Origin: Telmatactis stephensoni
Lineage: Eukaryota; Cnidaria; Anthozoa; Actiniaria; Isophelliidae
NCBI GenBank assembly: GCA_029948255.1
Contig: JALIZF010001286.1
Coordinates: 1 to 64,000, forward strand
DNA: 64,000 nt
Reading direction: 5' to 3'
Shown here in pieces: positions 35,700-48,400 of this stretch (position 1 is the first letter of the stretch; each line of letters starts with the position of its first letter). The notes beneath the pieces were generated by a model that saw only the letters and a program-made list of their open reading frames with translations, was not told where the DNA came from and searched no databases. The position numbers and the translations under genes are program-made.

Positions 35700-35863
35700 T
35701 CTCTATGTTATTAGAAAAAAGGATGATATTTTAGGTTCGAAAGAAAATTAAAAACCGAATGAAAATGTACTTGTACATGAAAACTGAAGGAGCACAGATT
35801 TTAGAAGGATCTATAAGCCAATGAGCTTGCTTCATTCTGGTCACATGACAACGATGGCCCGTC
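35700..35863 (+). promoter_or_regulatory. Probable 5' UTR / proximal promoter of RASA3 gene
   Basis: Immediately upstream of the start codon: CCAATGAG at 35818, an E-box-like TCACATGAC near 35839, and GATGGCCCGTCATGGCGG at the start. No TATA box is seen. The transcription start cannot be placed from sequence. Confidence 0.35.
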
Positions 35864-38022
35864 ATGGCGGCTGGGGTAAGTCTACAAGAAGTAAGAGTTG
35901 AAGAAACATTAAAATTACGAATCGGTAAGGCCACAAATTATCGTCATTTAACCCCGATCTCCTTCGCTAATGACCTTTCATTTCAGGTGAGGCCAAAAAT
36001 CTTCTCCCGAGGAAAGAGCCGCGAAGCGGTCGCAATTCGTATTGTGTAGTGACTCTAGATCAAGAACAAGTGTTTCGCACAGCTACCGTGGAAAAAAGTC
36101 TAAAGTAAGTCCTAAATAGAAGACGATTTGATTTGTTATATCTCATAGATGTGTTACCTAGGGATTGATCTTAACGCTTAACAAGGAAACATAATATTTG
36201 CTCTTGTGTGGTTAGCTTGGTTGATGGTGGTTTTGAGGCGTAATCATTCCTGTAGACCATCTTTGCCGATCACTCCAATTTGTGAAGTGCATGGATTTGA
36301 TTCAAAGGTGGTCTCGATTGTGCTGTGATTCTCTCTAAACTCAGTTTCTCTATGATACTTAATTGTATTGTTTATCGATTGGTGGCACGGTAGTTTCTTT
36401 CTTTTGTAATTCAAGTTTGTTTTGTTTTGGCACAAGTTGATCGTACGTTACAACTCTTTCTTTATTTGCTCAATCGCTTGTCGAATATCGGATTGTTTGA
36501 AGAGGAAACGATTCTAATATACTCAAATATGTACCGTAAACCAAATAGATCCCGCCATTGATGGATCTTTTCCCCTTCAACAAAATTCACCTCGGTACAT
36601 GGATTTAAAACACAAGTACTATTTACTAGCAGTACCAGCCCCATTCAAACCCTATATCGGCTTCACTCCACATATTTCAGTCTCAAAACAAACAAAGAAC
36701 ACCAACTACATAAACTGAAATATTTTTTCTTTGCCGAAAAAAATTATTTTGAGAGGTTAATTGGATTATGCAATAGTTCTAAGAAACCTTGGAGGCGTCA
36801 ATTTAATTTTTCTTTTGGAAGAAATCAAGTTCGCACGTATTTACATTTGTCATTATTGCGCTGAGGTTTAAAGTTGATGACTGGATACTATTTAAATTAT
36901 TCCTCGCGGAAAAAATGAATAGATAAAAGACAAAGGGGAAAAACTAGAGGCGAATTTCTTGACACAATTTGATTTACAGCGTCTTATCTTAACTCAGATC
37001 ATTATGATAAGAGAGATTATAATATGATATGCTACACAAATAATTTCGCGCCTATTTGAGTGTGATTTATTTATGAAGTTTAGGATTTCAATACTGTTAA
37101 TTAGTCTTGTGGTTTACAACATCTTTAGAATCCTCTAGGTGTTAATAAACAACTCTTTGAGATGTGATTGGTTATGCCTGCAATGATGCTGTTAATCACC
37201 TCCCCAATCTCAGATGTTGAAGACCAATATTAAACAACAGTTTCTTTTTGTTGAATAATTCATGCATAACTGGGAAATGTGGTACTCAGCTTGAAGTAAA
37301 ACTATTCAACAAAATCTTTGGAACTAATTTAGAGCATTTATACAAGTGTTTCGAAGTCTATTAAAAAGTATGAATAATGTATCGACTATGAATTTGGATG
37401 GTATAGGCCTCACAGCACTCAGTGGCTAAAAAACAAATATTCAGTAACACTTCGCAGAATGGCACAATAGTTCCATGGTTTCTGATTTGAGCCCCAGGGT
37501 ATATTTTTATTGGCTTATAAGCTGATGTACACAATATGTGGTCTAGTCCCTACTTGGTGGAAATGCTGTAAATATCACAAATTAAAAAACATTGAAAAAA
37601 ATATGTCCCATTTCATTAACTTTGTTATGGTGACCTCATACTGATTGATACCAAATTATTGAGGCTGTAGTGTATATATTGTGGTCTGATTTTTTCAACT
37701 AGTTCCAATTTTTCTTGGTGATGGTTTTGGTTTCTTAGGTTAGGTTTCGGATCTTATTGTAAGTGTATTAGTTGTATTAATTATAAGGGCCGTTGATATT
37801 GAATTTAATAGACGTCATCAAAGAAAGCAAAAGTGTTCCGTAGATAAAAGAACTAATCTAGTGGAGAATTTCAAACCATAATATACACATTATAATGTCA
37901 ACAAATTATTAATTAAAAACAAAAATATAGCCTAGACTTTTCATTTGAGATATAACTGCTTAATTAATATTTACAGTTATAATTATTTATTTATTTATTT
38001 GTTTATTTATTTATTTGTGTAT

Positions 38023-38053
<31 letters not shown>

Positions 38054-39487
38054 CAAAACTTTCACCTTTGATTATTAAAATAAAATAAAAATTAATACAG
38101 TAATAAAAATATATGTATATACTACTAGATAAGTCTCCTTCGCAACCGTTATTAGTCTACCTCGCATTCACCTGGGGTCTACTCCCGCCAACCACACTAA
38201 TAATGGCTGCGAAGGAGACTAATATACTACAGGTATTGGAAATGTTTTTAAAAATATGGAAGGCGTGGGATAGCACAACACATCTAGGCTCTATATTAAG
38301 TGCACCCATTGAAATAAAATATAAAGCTAATAAAAAATGCATAGAAAATTGCCTATATTTGTATACCTTTGAATTAGACACATTCAACATTTGTAAATAT
38401 CTAAAACAAATTTCAGTTCCATTCCAATTATCTTTGTAGAAGAAGAGTAAACACAATACGTTATCCCCCACCCCTCCCCCTCATTGGTTATATATTAGCA
38501 GCCTGTATATATTGCCTATATTTGTATATCCATTTTGATCCATTAAATAAGACAAATGCTATATAAATGATATCTAAAAAGCAATCGATTCCATTCAAAT
38601 AATGTATAATAAAGAATAATCGCAATGCCGCACCCCTGCCTATGTCCCTTATGGTCGTTCAAAGAGAGTAAACTGTATCTACTTGTTGGGCTTCCTGTGG
38701 CATTCTAAAGTGAAAGTTTTTTCTTTCTTTTGCAGCCCCTTCTTTGGTGAAGATATTCACTTCGAAGTACCCAGAGATTTCCGTTCTTTATGTTTCTATT
38801 TATATGATACAGATTTAATAGGAAAAGATACTGTGTTAGGGAAGGTATGCAACTGTATAAACCTCTCAATTCCATTTCATACCTCTCATCCATATTTTCA
38901 CAAGTTTTAAAACTAATGTTAAGTTTACCAATTTTTTGGTTAATAACAGAAACTTATTCATTTCTGTAATTCTCTGATTCTTATTTTTGACTTCTTTTTT
39001 CCATGTATTTTACAAGCTGTCAAAAAGAATCTTGTGACCAATTCCATTCCTATTTCGTATTCTAATTCTTTTTTTCCTTTTTTCCTTTTTATTTTTCCCA
39101 TTTATCCCATTTTTGACTGTCCCATTTTTTCCCATATTTGACTTGTTTAATTTGTTTTTCCATAATTCTCCATTTCTATTTTTACCGTATTTTTTCGTAT
39201 TTAATTGTACAAGGTTGCTATCAAAAAAGAGAATCCCCACAATTTTCACTCATATTCTTTAATCAATCTTATTTGTTTTTTTATTATTATTTTTATTTAA
39301 TATCCAACAAGGTTGCCATTAAAAAGGAAGATCTCCACAAATTTCATTCTGATACATGGTTTGATTTGGTTCATGTCCATGCTGACACAGAAGTCCAAGG
39401 CAGAATTCATCTTGAAATCAAGCATTTTGATGGAATACCAGACTTACAAGAAGAAGAATTATCAAGCACGCCTAAACTAAGAATAAG
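35864..39487 (+). CDS. RASA3: RASA3 exons 1-4: N terminus and C2A domain
   Basis: Begins '[20 protein letters not shown]', then '[12 protein letters not shown]', '[14 protein letters not shown]' and '[19 protein letters not shown]', each aligning by eye with RASA3 C2A. The loop between 'AKNLLPR' and 'YCVVTL' has basic/Ser residues where calcium-binding C2 domains have an Asp. This fits the calcium-independent RASA2/RASA3 type rather than RASAL/RASA4. Intron 2 (36105-38735) is 2.6 kb and holds a (TTTA)n tract and a MITE. Confidence 0.93.
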
Positions 39488-42400
39488 GTAACTACTGTTT
39501 GTTAAGGATGCTTAGAGTATGACTGTCAGAATGACACCTGTTCATGTAGGGCTGTCAACCCCCAAGGCTTTCGTATATCTGGAGATCGCCATTTTTTCCT
39601 TAGGTTTGGTTGATTTTAAAGCTTTTTCAGCGTCTTTACCACTGAGCTTTACCATGGTTTTTCCAAGGTCAATTTTCATACTCAGTGCAGGGAAGGGAGG
39701 AAGGAAGACAATATTTTGGTTCAAATGGCCGCAATTTCAAGATTTGAGTGATTATCCGGGAGATTTGACACTCTAATGTTGAGAATGGGAGATACGGTTT
39801 AAAATCTGGAGAGTCCCAAATTATCCAGAGAGTTGAGAGCCCTGGTCGTGGCACACACACATGCATGCAAAACATTATGTGTGTGTGCATGGTACAGAGA
39901 ATACAACAGGAATTTCAAATGTTTTTTAGACAACACAGCACTGACACCATCACTGCACAGTGCAGTCTGTTTCACATTCATATGAAAACTGCTCCATTTC
40001 TTAGTTTGTAATCTTCTTCTTCGGAGAAGTCAGAATATTTGAAGGGTTCAGAGGAAAATGACCGAAGTGACATTTTTGATGAAGTTTACTCAAATAATTT
40101 GGACAATTACAAGTATTTTACAACAATATTATTGTTATCAATAGTCTTTCTTGCTAAGCCAAATATCAATGTGTGATTAGTTTGAAAACATCACTTAGGT
40201 CATTTTGTGGACACCCCCTTCAATTGTCATCTGATGGGACCTGACTTTGACAGGTGGGGTACCCATCACCCCTCTGAGGTGGGGTAGCAATACTCAGTAG
40301 CCCCCACTTCTAGAAGTGAAAATATATCTTCAAAACTGAAAGTCACATAATGAATATACTATCCATTTTGGGGTAAGCTGTACAACATTTTTGAAGGACA
40401 AAGCTGTTTGGCAAGACATCTGCCATGCCCCATAACTGTCTAATCAAATATAATATTAATAGTAACATGTTTGAAAGGATTTTTTTCTTATTTGCAGAAT
40501 TAAAGAATGTAGTGATATCTTTGCCTGTAGTGGTGGAGGGACATTTTCTGATTCCTTTGTTTCAGTCACTATTGTCAAACCACCATCAAGGTGAGACTGA
40601 TAATGGGAATGCAAAAATGAAAAGTCATATGCTTACAAGGTTGTTTCAAATGACTGATGTTTTACAGGTCAGAAACTAAGAAAACTAGAGTTAAGAAGAA
40701 AACTGTAAACCCACAGTTTGAAGAATCTTTCCTTTTTGATGTAAGTAAACCAATCATGATTTAAATAAAGTCACTTTTTCCTTCATGTTTTCTGTTGTTT
40801 CCTCCCTTCTCTTTTCTTATCCTCTGCCTTTCCCTCCTTTTCCTCCTGTCCACTTTGCTTCCCTTCCCTTCTCTCATCTTATCTCCTCTTCCTTCTCTTT
40901 CCTTCCTTTCTTCCTTCCTTCCTTTCTTCCATCCATCCTTCCTTCCTTCCTTCCTTCCTTCCTTCCTTCCTTCCTTCCTTCCTTCCTTCCTCCCTCCCTC
41001 CCTCCCTCCCTTCCTTCGTTCCCTCCTTCCCTTCCTTCCCTCCTTCCCTCCTTTCTTCCCTCTTATCATTCCTTCCTTCATTCATTTCTTCTGCCATTCT
41101 TTAACCTTCTCATTTCCCAAATCATTATTTCAAAATTCTGAATCACAAATTCCTTTTTAATTATTTACATATAGATTCCTTTTGATGATCTAGATGATGT
41201 AATTGTAAGGTCAGTTTGAAATCATGTTAACTTTTTTGTTATTCCCAAAGTCACACAGAGATTACTTCATATAAATAAAGCCATACTTTTGTATTTTTCA
41301 CTTGTTGTAGATGTGCTCTGTGGAGCTCTTCATTACTTGGAGAAGATGTATTTTTAGGAGAGGTATGTATACAAAATTGAAGGGCTCGCTGTGAAAATGA
41401 GATTTCCAGCATAGGAAAGTTAATAATTATACCATTTTATACCATTGAAAAAATATCACCAAAACAGTCACTTAGGCCTTTTTCACATTGATCCCTTCAA
41501 TTCTTTGATTGCTTTTGAAATAGTTTGCTCCATTGGTTTTTCATGTGTTAATATTCCTATTTCCTCAGGTCAGAATTCCACTGAGTAGATGTGACTTAAC
41601 TACAACTCATGAGGGATGGTGAGTGTAAAGGCTTTCTCCATTGTCATCATCATCATCAACAACTACAACATCATCATCTGTAGCCCTTGATCCCTTCATC
41701 TCCTTAGTAACTGTCTTTGTTATTCCAGGTACTGGTTGGGTCCTAGAGAAGAAAGACGATTATCAATCAGTCAGCAGAGTATTGGATCTTTAAGGGTGAA
41801 GATTTGTTATACAGAAGATAGTGTGTTTCCTTCTGCATACTATGACCCTCTAAGAGAAGCCATCCTTAACGTTGATGATCACAAGGTACATTATCCTTCT
41901 CTGTACATAGTCAATATATTTTTTTGCATGAGTATGGTTGCACTAATATTATTGACTTGTTTGTGTTTAAGGATGTCACTAGTACACCATCCTTCATTTT
42001 ATCAGAAGTTGTGAAGGACAAGCTTTCTGCTGCCAGATCACTTGTCAGAGTCTTTTCTCATCACAACAGGGTATGTATGAAATGAACCTTACCAAACACT
42101 TACTGACATCTCATGAACCACTTCCTGACACCTTGACAACTATGTACTTACTGACACCTTACAAACCACTTACTACAATTATATACTGACACCTTGACAA
42201 CTACTTATTGACACCTACTTATTGACACCCTACCAACCACTACTGACACCTTACCAACCACTTACTGACACCTTACCAACCACTTACTGACACCTTACCA
42301 ACCACTTACTGACACCTTACCAACCACTTATTGACACCTTACCAACCACTTACTGACACCTTACCAACCACTTACTGACACCTTACCAACCACTTACTGA

Positions 42401-45400
42401 CACCTTACCAACCACTTACTGACACCTTACCAGCCACTTACTGACACCTTACCATCCTTTTACAGATATCTTCACCTCACTGACAAATTTTCTCTCATAT
42501 ATTTTAGGTGGTAGAGTTTATCAAATCTATTGTGGATTATGAAGTGGAAACCACAACGTAAGTTGGTTTTGGTTATTTATTTTTATTTTTTCAAATGATT
42601 TATATTAATGATAATCAGATCCAAGCATATTTTCCATAGGGATCCCAACACTCTTTTCAGAGGAAACTCTCTGTCTACCAAGGCAGTTGACGAGTTTATG
42701 AAGCATGCTGGAATGCAGTATCTCCATGACACCATTAAACATCTTGTTGACGAGGTAGTTATACACTATTAACCCCCCCCCCCCCCCAACTATATATGTT
42801 GAGACACCTTGCTCCATTTCCCAGTCTACCAATACATTTTTCGTTACAACTATAGGGTTACCACTTAGCTTAAGAAGCCAGAGAATTCTGAGAAAAAATA
42901 ATTTGCCAGGGAAATTGTACCAAACTTCAATGAGAAGTCAGGTGGGAATTTAGTCAAACAACCCTGTTGGTTTGGGTTACCTGTGGATGTTGCACAACCT
43001 CGAGCATTTTATGTCTTGATATTGATAGAAATTGTTCAAAATCTGTGTTCAGTAAATAGTCAGAAAAAAATGGAATTTAGTCACTGAATAGCCAGGGAAA
43101 AGTCAGGAAATTCTGTTTTACTGAGGTAGTGAAAACCATGTTTCCTTCAAGTTGAACTAGCTTTAGGATTTCTGCAATGGCTCTATACATGTAGTAGATG
43201 TATCCATGTGTAACTGATCAAGAATGTTTGAGAGTTATTTTAGTGATGTTTACTTATTTGTTTAAGATATTTGAAGAAAGGAAAAGCTGTGAAATAGATC
43301 CTTCAAGGCTAAGAGATGGTCAGTCTTTGGAAACAAACTTGGTAAGAAAAATGGATATGAAGCCATTCCATGTTGTATCTATTTCATTTATAGATAAATA
43401 TACATTTGGTTTAGTTCCACAGACAAGAAGAATCGAACAAATCTGAATTCTCTTTATTTCATTTATAGATGTACAATACATTAAGTTTAGTTCCACAGAC
43501 AAGCAGAATCAAACAAATCTGAATTCTCTTTGTTGCCGATCTTTGCTTTCTCTACAATCAAATGAACAATATCTGATATTAAAGATCTATTATTGTTTGC
43601 AGGCTAATTTACAAGGATATGTAGATAAGTTATTTACAGCTATTACATGTTCAGCTATGGCATGCCCTAGCATCATGTGCCAAGTGTTTTTCAACATCAA
43701 GGATTCTGCTGTCAGAAAGTTTCCAGGTGAGATGGAACTTAGTATCAAATGGAATAACTGGAATATTTGTAATACTGTCATGTAAGGAACAAGTGTAGCA
43801 AGTGTAGTTCTGTTGATTAGTGTGCGGCTTTCTGAAGCGAGAAGTCTGAGTTTGATTCCCTGCCACCTCACACTTGTTTTGACTTCTTTCCATTATGTGT
43901 ATCTTTAAGTAGCTTTTGGATGGATGGATGATGGATGAATGGATGGATGAATGAATGAATGGGTGGATGAATGGATGGATGGATGGATGGATCAATGGAT
44001 GGATCAATGGATGGATGAATGAATGAATGGGTAAATGAATGAATGGATGGATGAATGAATGGTCAGTGAAGCAGGTCAGTGGGATATGTGGAAATGACAT
44101 GTTAGAGATATCGATTTTCAATCCTGTGTGAATGTTGAAGACACATGCAAAATGGAGCTGAGCAAAAGCAGGAGTAAAAATGCGAAGTGATAATAATTTT
44201 CATAGTACCTATCGTATAGTTGCCCATCTTAGACAGAGAGATCACTGTAGTAACTGCAGTGATGATGATGATGATTATGATGCTGATAATATAATATAAT
44301 ATATTTTCATTCTTTCTAGACGAAGCTGATGTACGCTACACAGCTGTTAGTGGATTCATCTTCCTAAGGTTCTTTGCACCAGCTATTTTGAATCCCAAAC
44401 TATTCCAAATGAGAAGTGAGCATCCAGTAAGTCCACTAACTAGAAGTCACTAAATATGTCTAACATATTTTGATACTCTGATATTGTTTAATATTTAATG
44501 TTCATTGTTTTAGGATCCACTTACTGCAAGAACGTTAACACTGGCATCAAAAGCTATCCAAAGTCTAGGAAATCTTGTCAGCTCAGTTTTTGTAAGTCTA
44601 TGATTCAATTTCTCTCTACTTTATGGCGAGCATCATATTGGTTGCATAAATGTAAAAGTTCAACTGTGATGATAACGATGATGATATCGATGATGATGGT
44701 GGTGGTGGTGATGATGATGATGATGATGATAATGACAGTAGTGAGATCACGATGTCCAATGTTGCTGATGATCTGTGCTGTTGATGACAATGATATTGTT
44801 GATGATGATGATTGTTTTGGAAATTAATTTACAATGTTACACTTTAAATGTCCTTCTTTATGTAATTCCCCAAAAATGCCGCAGATTGTGCTGGCATCAA
44901 ATATCTACAGTAGTAGTCATTGTAATAAGCGTTCTTTATATTCTCAGTGTGGGCAGGTCAAAGAACCTTACATGGAGAATTTAAAGGCAATGATTCTAGA
45001 TGAACGTCATATCTTAGCAATTAAAGGGGTAAGAAATAAAAATGTGGCTGTGGTAACTAATTTATATTAGTTACTCGCTAATAAGCATCCTGGAAAATAA
45101 TGAAATATTGACTGACATGAAATTTGAGCGACCTGGGCATGACGCTCAAAATGTCATGCCTTTATAGTCTTTTAGGGTAGTGTTGCATTTCTTTAAGATT
45201 ACCTCATGTTCAGGGAGCGCAAAAAATGAATTTCACAGGGAAGCACCCTGACTAACAGGTTTTACTACGAATACAACATGTTGAGGGAAAAATCATGTCA
45301 ACTAAGAAATTTTACTTTCTAAGCCGTTCTAAAGTAAATTTAGTTCCATGCATGCATATTAACAATTTCAGAAGTTGTTGGTGAAAACTTGTAAATTTGA

Positions 45401-48400
45401 TCTTTTTATTTTTATTTAGTTTCTTGATGCCATTTCATCGTCAGTGAATGCACAGGGATTGCCAGTAGATTATCAAATCGTCCTCAAAGAAGGGTAAGCT
45501 TAATTCGTATACTATGGACGAAACAACCGACTTTATATCGTTAAAACTTGTTGCTTTAATGAACTTTCTAAGGGAGCATTGTACACATGTTTAGAAGAGG
45601 ACCAGCAAATATTTACGGTAGCAGAAAGAGACTATCATTTTTTGCATTACTATTGGGGGAGGAGTTCGAAAAATTTACTCAAACAGTGTTCCTTCAACCC
45701 TCCCCTCACCTTCAAAAATTAATTTTCCTTAATCTGATATACTTTTCATTCTGAATGAGTGCTAAATATTTCTTCAGCATTTGTTTGGTAACCAGAATAA
45801 ACTCTAAACCTTTAGTAAAATGGCAATGGTGGGTGGGTGACATGGTGGCCGAATGGTGAGGGCGCTGGCCTTTCACCGCTGTGGTCCGGGTTCGAGTCCC
45901 GGCTCGGGCGCTGGATCATATGTGAACTGAGTTTGTTTGATGTATTGTTCTCTACCATGCCACGAGGGTTTTTTCTCCGGGTTCTCCGGTTTTTTCTCCC
46001 TCAGCAAAAATCAACACGTGAGTTGACCGTTGAATGCAAAATATTTAATGTAGAGGTAGTGAGTGTGAGATCGAATACGGCCGAATTGAAGGTTAGCGAA
46101 AGCTATAATGGCTCCGTCAAGAGAAAGTAAAGAGTTTATGTTTAATGTTGAATAATACTTTTTACCTAAAATGAATACAAAATGGTAAAGGATGGCAGTA
46201 GGGGAGAAACTTAATTCCGACATAAAAACTGCTCTCCAATTTAATGTGTAAATGCGACTTTAAACGGGTTTGACAACAAAATCCTGCAACATTTCACGCA
46301 ACACTGTTGCGCTTCAAGATGCAGAGTTGTCTTTATTACCACTACACAAAGTATTAACTCTTTCTTGTCGAGGCAACAAAGAAAATGTGTTGCGCACGAT
46401 TTTGTTGCCCGTATTACCGCACCGTTGATGAGAAATGGTGATGAAGAAGTGTTCAACTCTGAAAGATAAAGATAAACAGCATGTATAAACATCACCATAG
46501 TAAGTAGAATTCTGTCTTTTTAACCCTACAGATACTTAATAAAGCGCGCACAAGGACGGTCAAGGTTTGGTTTCAAGAACTACAAGAAGCGTTTCTTTGT
46601 GTTGACCAATAAAAGTTTAACATACTACAAGTCGAAGGGCAAGGGGCAACTGTGTAGTATACCAAGTGGCGACATCAAAGGGGTGGAGAAACTAGGAGAG
46701 GAATCATTTAACTTGAAACTGGTAAGGAAAACCGGAATTTGCAGTATGTTTCACAAAACGTATGAGAACCGGGTCCCGAAGTTTGTTCCGAAGTCGTACA
46801 ATGAACTCCTTGGCGAGCTTCGGACTTCTCACGCAAATTCGTTTATTCTTTAGATTCAAGTCTTTGATTCAAGCTGTAGCCATTTAGATTACAGGCAGTT
46901 TACTGTCTTGCTTTGTGATGTAACGCATTCTCAGTCTAAACCTTAGCCTGTTCTGCAGAATTAATTTTTACGACTCTTAACGATTTTTTTCCAAATTTGT
47001 ATGGAAGTAAAGGCCCGGTAATACGAGCAACATTTGCTCTGCAAGTTGCAACGCAACAATGTTGCGCGACAAGTTGCACAATTTTGTTGCTCGTATTACT
47101 GGGCCTTAAGTTCAAAGTTTCCCAGTGGAGTTCATTATGAACTTCCAAAGGACGATTGAAGTTCGGACCTTCCAAACAAACTTCGGAATATGTGAAACAC
47201 AGTGTAATAATTTTGGAAAGAAGTTATGTTTGGTATGCTCTAATATTTAAAACAAAAACAAGTGAAACATCGCTGTTCTTATCATTGGAAGATGAACTCC
47301 ATATCTTGAAATCCCCTCTGCCCCCTTCCCCCTTTTTTGGCTGAATGTTACTTTTTGTCTTTTCTAGATGTTCCAGATTTTACAGCCTGAAAAACCACTG
47401 TACATTCAAGCAAATAACAGTGTGGAAGAACGAGAATGGTGAGAAGATAACGTGAACCGAAGCTCTGATCAGTCTAGTTGCCCTTTATATTGTATAGCAG
47501 TTTTCGTATGTGAAAGTCGCATGGTTATGGCAGGAATTTCAGATGTTTTCATAGACAACACGGCACTGACACAGTCACAGCATGGCTTGGTCCGTTTCAC
47601 ACTCATACGAAATCTGCTCTATCTTACGAAAGGACTTTGTTTGTGTTCTAGGATGACTGCATTACGTAAACTTTGTCAAAGTAACACAGATAAACTACAA
47701 ATGTATCATCCAGAGGCGTACGTTTGTGGTCGTTGGTTATGGTATGTTTTGGTTAATATTTGACTCGGTTTCACTGATACTCTCTGGATCATCACCAGCC
47801 GTCCGTGTTATTGAGGTGTTGAGTTGAATAAGTTGGTCTCTCCCTTGCCACGAGGGTCTTTCCTTAGAGTACTTCGATTTCGTCCCTTCTTGACAAACTA
47901 GCACTGTTTTGATCTTGAGCTGTGTACCGTGCTCAGACATGGGTTGTATGGCGGCTACCTAGTGTACAATTTACAAGTCTTGGATCTGACAACGTTGAGA
48001 CACATCCTCATAGCCTGCGTTGCTGGCGGTCTGCGTTTTTTGGGCGGAGGAACAAATTCATTTCTTCCTCCGCCCAAAAACCGCAGACCGCCAGCAACGC
48101 AGGCTAACATCCTCACAATTCAGCGGTTAGGCCGTATTGAGGATGATTTGTCCCTCATATTTATTTTTATTGCATTCGTTTTGTAGAAAGTTTAGGGGTC
48201 ACTCGAGATGGTTTGCCAAAGACTAGGAAATTTTGTCCTTTTCACACAAGTATCCACCGTTATTACTACTGTAGTGAATAAAGATGGTGGCTAGGAGTCC
48301 CACAGTAGACTGTTTGCTCTTCTTGAAATGTAGAACTTTTTTCTCCTTAGTTGTAAAGAAAGACTAGAGAAGGCAGAAGGATGCCAGCTTGTCACAGAGT

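Noticed and set aside
39138..39491. 117-codon + frame covering RASA3 exon 4 and the intron before it
   Set aside because: Only the part from 39312 is exon. The upstream part is intron read-through, and the duplicated exon start within it is in another frame.
40761..41160. Pro/Ser/Phe-rich + frames and Lys/Glu/Gly-rich minus frames
   Set aside because: They are products of the (CCTT)n tract in an intron.
43651..44121. 156-codon minus-strand frame rich in His, Pro and Ile
   Set aside because: Half is the (ATGG)n repeat and the rest is antisense to RASA3 exon 15.
45838..45912. Possible tRNA gene with strong A and B boxes
   Set aside because: The tRNA-like part continues into a non-tRNA body, as in SINEs, and lies within an intron; I could not fold a complete acceptor stem.
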